From Microvirga sp. VF16 (GTDB taxonomy: Bacteria; Pseudomonadota; Alphaproteobacteria; Rhizobiales; Beijerinckiaceae), in contig NZ_CP069355.1 of assembly GCF_016864375.1 (NCBI RefSeq), forward strand, positions 682,001 through 746,000: 64,000 bases of DNA, written 5' to 3'. Shown here one piece after another: positions 61,246 to 64,000 of the stretch. The notes beneath the pieces are model-generated. The model did not search any database. It was not told the DNA's origin and saw only the letters and a program-made list of their open reading frames with translations. How positions within the stretch are numbered: the stretch's first letter is position 1; the number at the start of each line of letters is the position of its first letter. The translations under genes were made by a program, and so were the position numbers.

Positions 61246-62427
61246 ATGACGACACCAACGCTACGCTTCGATGTTGCTGAGTACAAAGCCCGACTCGACG
61301 CTACCTGCGAAGCAATGGAACGCGAGCAGGTCGACCTCCTGATCGTCACAGACCCCGCGAGTATGGCATGGCTCACCGGCTATGATGGATGGTCGTTCTA
61401 TGTGCACCAATGTGTACTCATTCGGCAGAACGAAGAGCCGGTATGGTTCGGCCGGGAGATGGATGGGAACGGCGCTCGCAGGACCGTCTACATGGACGAG
61501 AGCCGCATCAGGTCCTATGCGGATCATTATGTCCAGTCGTCGCAGTATCACCCGATGACTGAGCTGGGGGCGCTGATCACAGACCTTGGCTGGTCGACTG
61601 GAGTCATTGGAATTGAGAAGGACAACTACTACTTCACTCACGCTGCTTTCGAAGCTTTGGCCTCCACGTTGCCCAATGCCAGGTTCAAAGACACAACGCG
61701 TCTCGTAAAATGGCAAAGGATCGTGAAATCGCCCCGCGAGATCGAGTACATGCGGGGTGCCGGAAAGATCGTAAGTGCTATGCACCAGCGTGTAGCTGAG
61801 GTGCTTCGGCCTGGCGTCAAGCAATCCGACGTGGTTGCGGAGATTTATCATTCAGCCATCCGGGGAGTAGAAGGGGTTTGGGGTGACTACCCTGCGGCGG
61901 TCCCCATGATTGGGGCGGGTATTGATGCCTCCGCTCCCCACCTGACTTGGTCGGACCGGGAGCTCCGTGCCGGCGAGAGCATTTTCTTTGAGCTCGCTGG
62001 CGTTCATAAGCGCTATCATAGCCCTCTTTCGCGGACATTCTACCTTGGTAAACCGGACCAGAAGTTCCTTGATGCCGAAAAGGCCGTGATTGAGGGAACT
62101 GCGGCCGGCCTAGAGAAAGCCGTTGCCGGGAATGCCTGTGAGGACGTGGCACGAGCCTACTACAGTGTGATTGAAACCTACGGCCTTAAGAAGCCAAGTC
62201 GCTGCGGCTATTCGATCGGTCTTGCCTATCCGCCGGACTGGGGCGAGCACTCTGCCAGCTTCCGCCTGGGTGACCGCACGGAGTTGCGCCCAGGCATGAC
62301 CTTCCACTTCATGTCTGGACTGTGGTTCGGAGACTGGGGTCTCGAGATCACTGAGAGCATTCTCATCACTGACAAGCAACCCGAATGCTTGGCGAATACT
62401 CCGCGTGAACTGATTGTGATCGATTGA
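61246..62427 (+). CDS. eutD: Ectoine hydrolase EutD/DoeA (M24 family)
   Basis: EutD (DoeA) opens the pyrimidine ring of ectoine to N-acetyl-diaminobutyrate. The 393-residue creatinase-fold protein has FDVAEYKARLDATCEAMERE, a substrate-side SMAWLTGYDGWSFYVHQ, and the catalytic domain IVKSPREIEYMRGAGKIVSA, VPMIGAGIDASAPHLTWSD, FELAGVHKRYHSPLSRTFYL and CGYSIGLAYPPDWGEHSASF. Canonical metal ligands of aminopeptidase P are absent, as known for this enzyme. It overlaps eutE, the next step of the pathway. Confidence 0.9.
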   Translation: MTTPTLRFDVAEYKARLDATCEAMEREQVDLLIVTDPASMAWLTGYDGWSFYVHQCVLIRQNEEPVWFGREMDGNGARRTVYMDESRIRSYADHYVQSSQYHPMTELGALITDLGWSTGVIGIEKDNYYFTHAAFEALASTLPNARFKDTTRLVKWQRIVKSPREIEYMRGAGKIVSAMHQRVAEVLRPGVKQSDVVAEIYHSAIRGVEGVWGDYPAAVPMIGAGIDASAPHLTWSDRELRAGESIFFELAGVHKRYHSPLSRTFYLGKPDQKFLDAEKAVIEGTAAGLEKAVAGNACEDVARAYYSVIETYGLKKPSRCGYSIGLAYPPDWGEHSASFRLGDRTELRPGMTFHFMSGLWFGDWGLEITESILITDKQPECLANTPRELIVID

Positions 62428-63662
62428 TGAGCGCGACGAACGAACCTGATCGTGGAAGCGGCGTTGGCTGCTTCGACTTGCCGGACGGGAGCGAGGAAAA
62501 AATCCTCGCCCTCCGCCACTACATGCATGAAAATCCCGAACTCTCGAATGAAGAGTACGGAACGCAGGCAAAAATCGCAGAGTGCCTCGCAAGCGCAGGG
62601 TTAGGCAGCCCTGATGTCTTTCACAAGACAGGCTTGTTCATCGATGTGATTGGTGAGGGAACCGGTATCCCGCTTAATGTTGTCGTTCGCGGCGACATCG
62701 ACGCCCTGCCGATCGACGAGGCACGCCCTGACCTCCCTTATAGATCCCGGATCGCCGGCAAGATGCATGCATGTGGCCACGATGCCCATGCATCGGCTGC
62801 CTTCGGTGTTGTACTAGCGGCCCTTGCGCACCGTGCCCACTTTGCAGGCAAGGTGCGTGTCATCTTTCAGCCTGCTGAGGAGGCGGAGCCTCTCGGCGGT
62901 CGATCCGTTGCTGAACAGGGTCTTCTCGACGGATTCGATTGCGCAGTCGGTATGCATGTTAATCCGGAGATCCCCTCAGGAACCTTTTCCGTACTGACCG
63001 GGGCCGTCACGAAATCTTCCGATGAGTTCCAAGTCGTCTTCAAAGGCAAGAAGAGCCACGCAGCTTGGCCGGAGTTAGGTGTTGATGCGATTGCCATAGC
63101 GGCCACGTTCGTCAGTGAAGTCCAGAGGTTGATATCTCGAGAGAGCCATGCGGACGAAGCTCCGGTAATCTCCATTGGCCGCTTCCATGGTGGTGAGGCT
63201 ACTAACATCGTCTGCGATCGGGTGGTGCTCGATGGCACGCTACGCACCCGTTCACCTGACGCACGTCAACGGCTACGCACACGGCTTGCGGAACTTGCGC
63301 AGCACATTGCGGCAATGCATCGCGGTGAGGCAGAGTTAAAATTGCTCCCTGGGGAACCCGCGGTTGTCAACGATCCGGCCATCAGTCAGATGGCGAGGGA
63401 CGCGATCGCTGAGATCTATGGGACATGCTCGCTTGTTTCTACGAGGGCTCTCGCGGGAGCTGACGACTTTGGGTTTTACGCAGAGAAGATCCCGTCGGTC
63501 TACTTCTGGGTTGGCTGTCACAATGAGCTCACGGGCAATAGAACCCACGTCCATACTCCCGAGTTCGGGGTCTCGGATGACGACGTGCTTCGCGCAGCGC
63601 GCGCCGCGTGGGCGATCGTCCGGACCCTACAACGTTCAGAAAACAAGGGTAAGTTGTCATGA
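62427..63662 (+). CDS. eutE: N-acetyl-diaminobutyrate deacetylase EutE/DoeB (M20 family)
   Basis: The 411-residue M20 metallohydrolase removes the acetyl group from N-alpha-acetyl-diaminobutyrate. Motifs are NPELSNEEYGTQAKIAE, the first metal site HACGHDAHASAAFG, the general base pair PAEEAEPLGG, GMHVNPEIPSGTFSV, the dimerisation domain FKGKKSHAAWPELG and the last ligand site ADDFGFYAEKIPSVYFWVG. The ATG at 62427 overlaps the eutD stop (TGATG). Confidence 0.88.
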   Translation: MSATNEPDRGSGVGCFDLPDGSEEKILALRHYMHENPELSNEEYGTQAKIAECLASAGLGSPDVFHKTGLFIDVIGEGTGIPLNVVVRGDIDALPIDEARPDLPYRSRIAGKMHACGHDAHASAAFGVVLAALAHRAHFAGKVRVIFQPAEEAEPLGGRSVAEQGLLDGFDCAVGMHVNPEIPSGTFSVLTGAVTKSSDEFQVVFKGKKSHAAWPELGVDAIAIAATFVSEVQRLISRESHADEAPVISIGRFHGGEATNIVCDRVVLDGTLRTRSPDARQRLRTRLAELAQHIAAMHRGEAELKLLPGEPAVVNDPAISQMARDAIAEIYGTCSLVSTRALAGADDFGFYAEKIPSVYFWVGCHNELTGNRTHVHTPEFGVSDDDVLRAARAAWAIVRTLQRSENKGKLS

Positions 63663-64000
63663 GCTCTCCGGTTATCAAGCACGTGGAAGCGGAACTCGAT
63701 GGTGGGATGTCAGAACAGATTGTCATTGGTCTGATTGCCCTTTCGACTGATGTGGTTACGGAGTATGAACTTCGGAAGATGTTGCCGCAGGATGGGGTTA
63801 GCATATCCTCAACCCGGATCGAGACGCAGAATCCAATTACAATTGAGAATTTGCGCGGACATGCACATGAGATCGCGGAGGCTGCCGAGTTGTTCGTTCC
63901 GCGAGAGTCAGTGAATGTTTTTGCCTACGGCTGCACCTCCGGATCTGCTTTGATTTCGCAAGAGGCACTCGAAGCGCAACTGCATCGTACGGCACCCGGA
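63659..64000 (+). CDS. eutA: Ectoine utilisation protein EutA (Asp/Glu racemase superfamily), truncated by the window
   Basis: The ATG overlaps the eutE stop (ATGA). The 114 visible codons read MSSPVIKHVEAELDGGMSEQ and contain the superfamily catalytic-Cys block VNVFAYGCTSGSALI, as in maleate isomerase and arylmalonate decarboxylase relatives. EutA is regularly encoded in ehu/eut clusters and its exact reaction is not settled. The rest, and probably eutB and eutC, lie beyond the window. Confidence 0.82.
   Translation, partial: MSSPVIKHVEAELDGGMSEQIVIGLIALSTDVVTEYELRKMLPQDGVSISSTRIETQNPITIENLRGHAHEIAEAAELFVPRESVNVFAYGCTSGSALISQEALEAQLHRTAPG

Noticed and set aside
1..64000. tRNA and rRNA genes
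   Set aside because: No cloverleaf or rRNA-like sequence was recognised by eye; a covariance search would be needed to exclude one fully.

Overview
The window looks like an accessory replicon or genomic island of an alphaproteobacterium of the order Hyphomicrobiales (Rhizobium/Microvirga-like). The reasons are a repABC-type repA-repB pair with a row of palindromic parS-like sites, insertion sequences of types common in rhizobia, and two nutrient-scavenging loci typical of soil and plant-associated rhizobia: carbon-phosphorus (C-P) lyase and ectoine catabolism. No tRNA, rRNA or CRISPR array was recognised.

Layout. 1-3.9 kb holds decayed insertion sequences (IS481, IS1595, ISKra4) and a frameshifted HTH gene. 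3.9-18.4 kb is a phosphonate island read mostly on the minus strand. It contains an SBP5/Dpp-type ABC importer (binding protein, fused double ATPase, two permeases), a TIM-barrel isomerase, then phnGHIJKLM, a 2H phosphoesterase and phnN, with a divergent phnF regulator. Three places (upstream of the importer, of phnG and of phnF) carry the same ATTCGAAT core, which makes a simple PhnF regulon very plausible. PhnJ keeps the glycyl-radical glycine but lacks three of the four cysteines that make the Fe-S/thiyl centre of the known enzyme. That is the most unusual point of the window.

18.4-26 kb is an insertion-sequence cluster: two IS110 elements between relic IS21-like ends, fragments of IS3 and of a group II intron reverse transcriptase, a complete IS4-family element with a 9-bp target duplication, and a one-ended IS66 element. 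26.4-34.2 kb is a plasmid-maintenance segment: vapBC, a serine recombinase, a 3.4-kb stretch without convincing genes that carries parS-like palindromes, then repA-repB with no repC behind them. A second, complete IS66 copy in opposite orientation (34.3-36.0 kb, 8-bp target duplication) closes the segment, followed by a Doc-type toxin-antitoxin pair.

37.3-41.1 kb holds a DapA-family aldolase/lyase, a LysE exporter, a PaiB-like protein and a MocR regulator. 41.5-55.6 kb is a catabolic region: 3-hydroxyacyl-CoA-type dehydrogenase, DMT transporter, FMN alpha-hydroxyacid dehydrogenase, polar amino-acid ABC importer, an M24 hydrolase related to ectoine hydrolase, an amidase, a LysR regulator, an FAD-linked D-hydroxyacid dehydrogenase and an NAD D-2-hydroxyacid dehydrogenase. 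56.4-64 kb is an ectoine uptake and degradation locus: divergent MocR regulator (EnuR-like), ehuBACD, eutD/doeA, eutE/doeB and the start of eutA, which runs off the end. The M24-amidase-ABC group at 45-51 kb resembles the ectoine system in gene types and may handle a related, unidentified amide or cyclic amino-acid derivative.
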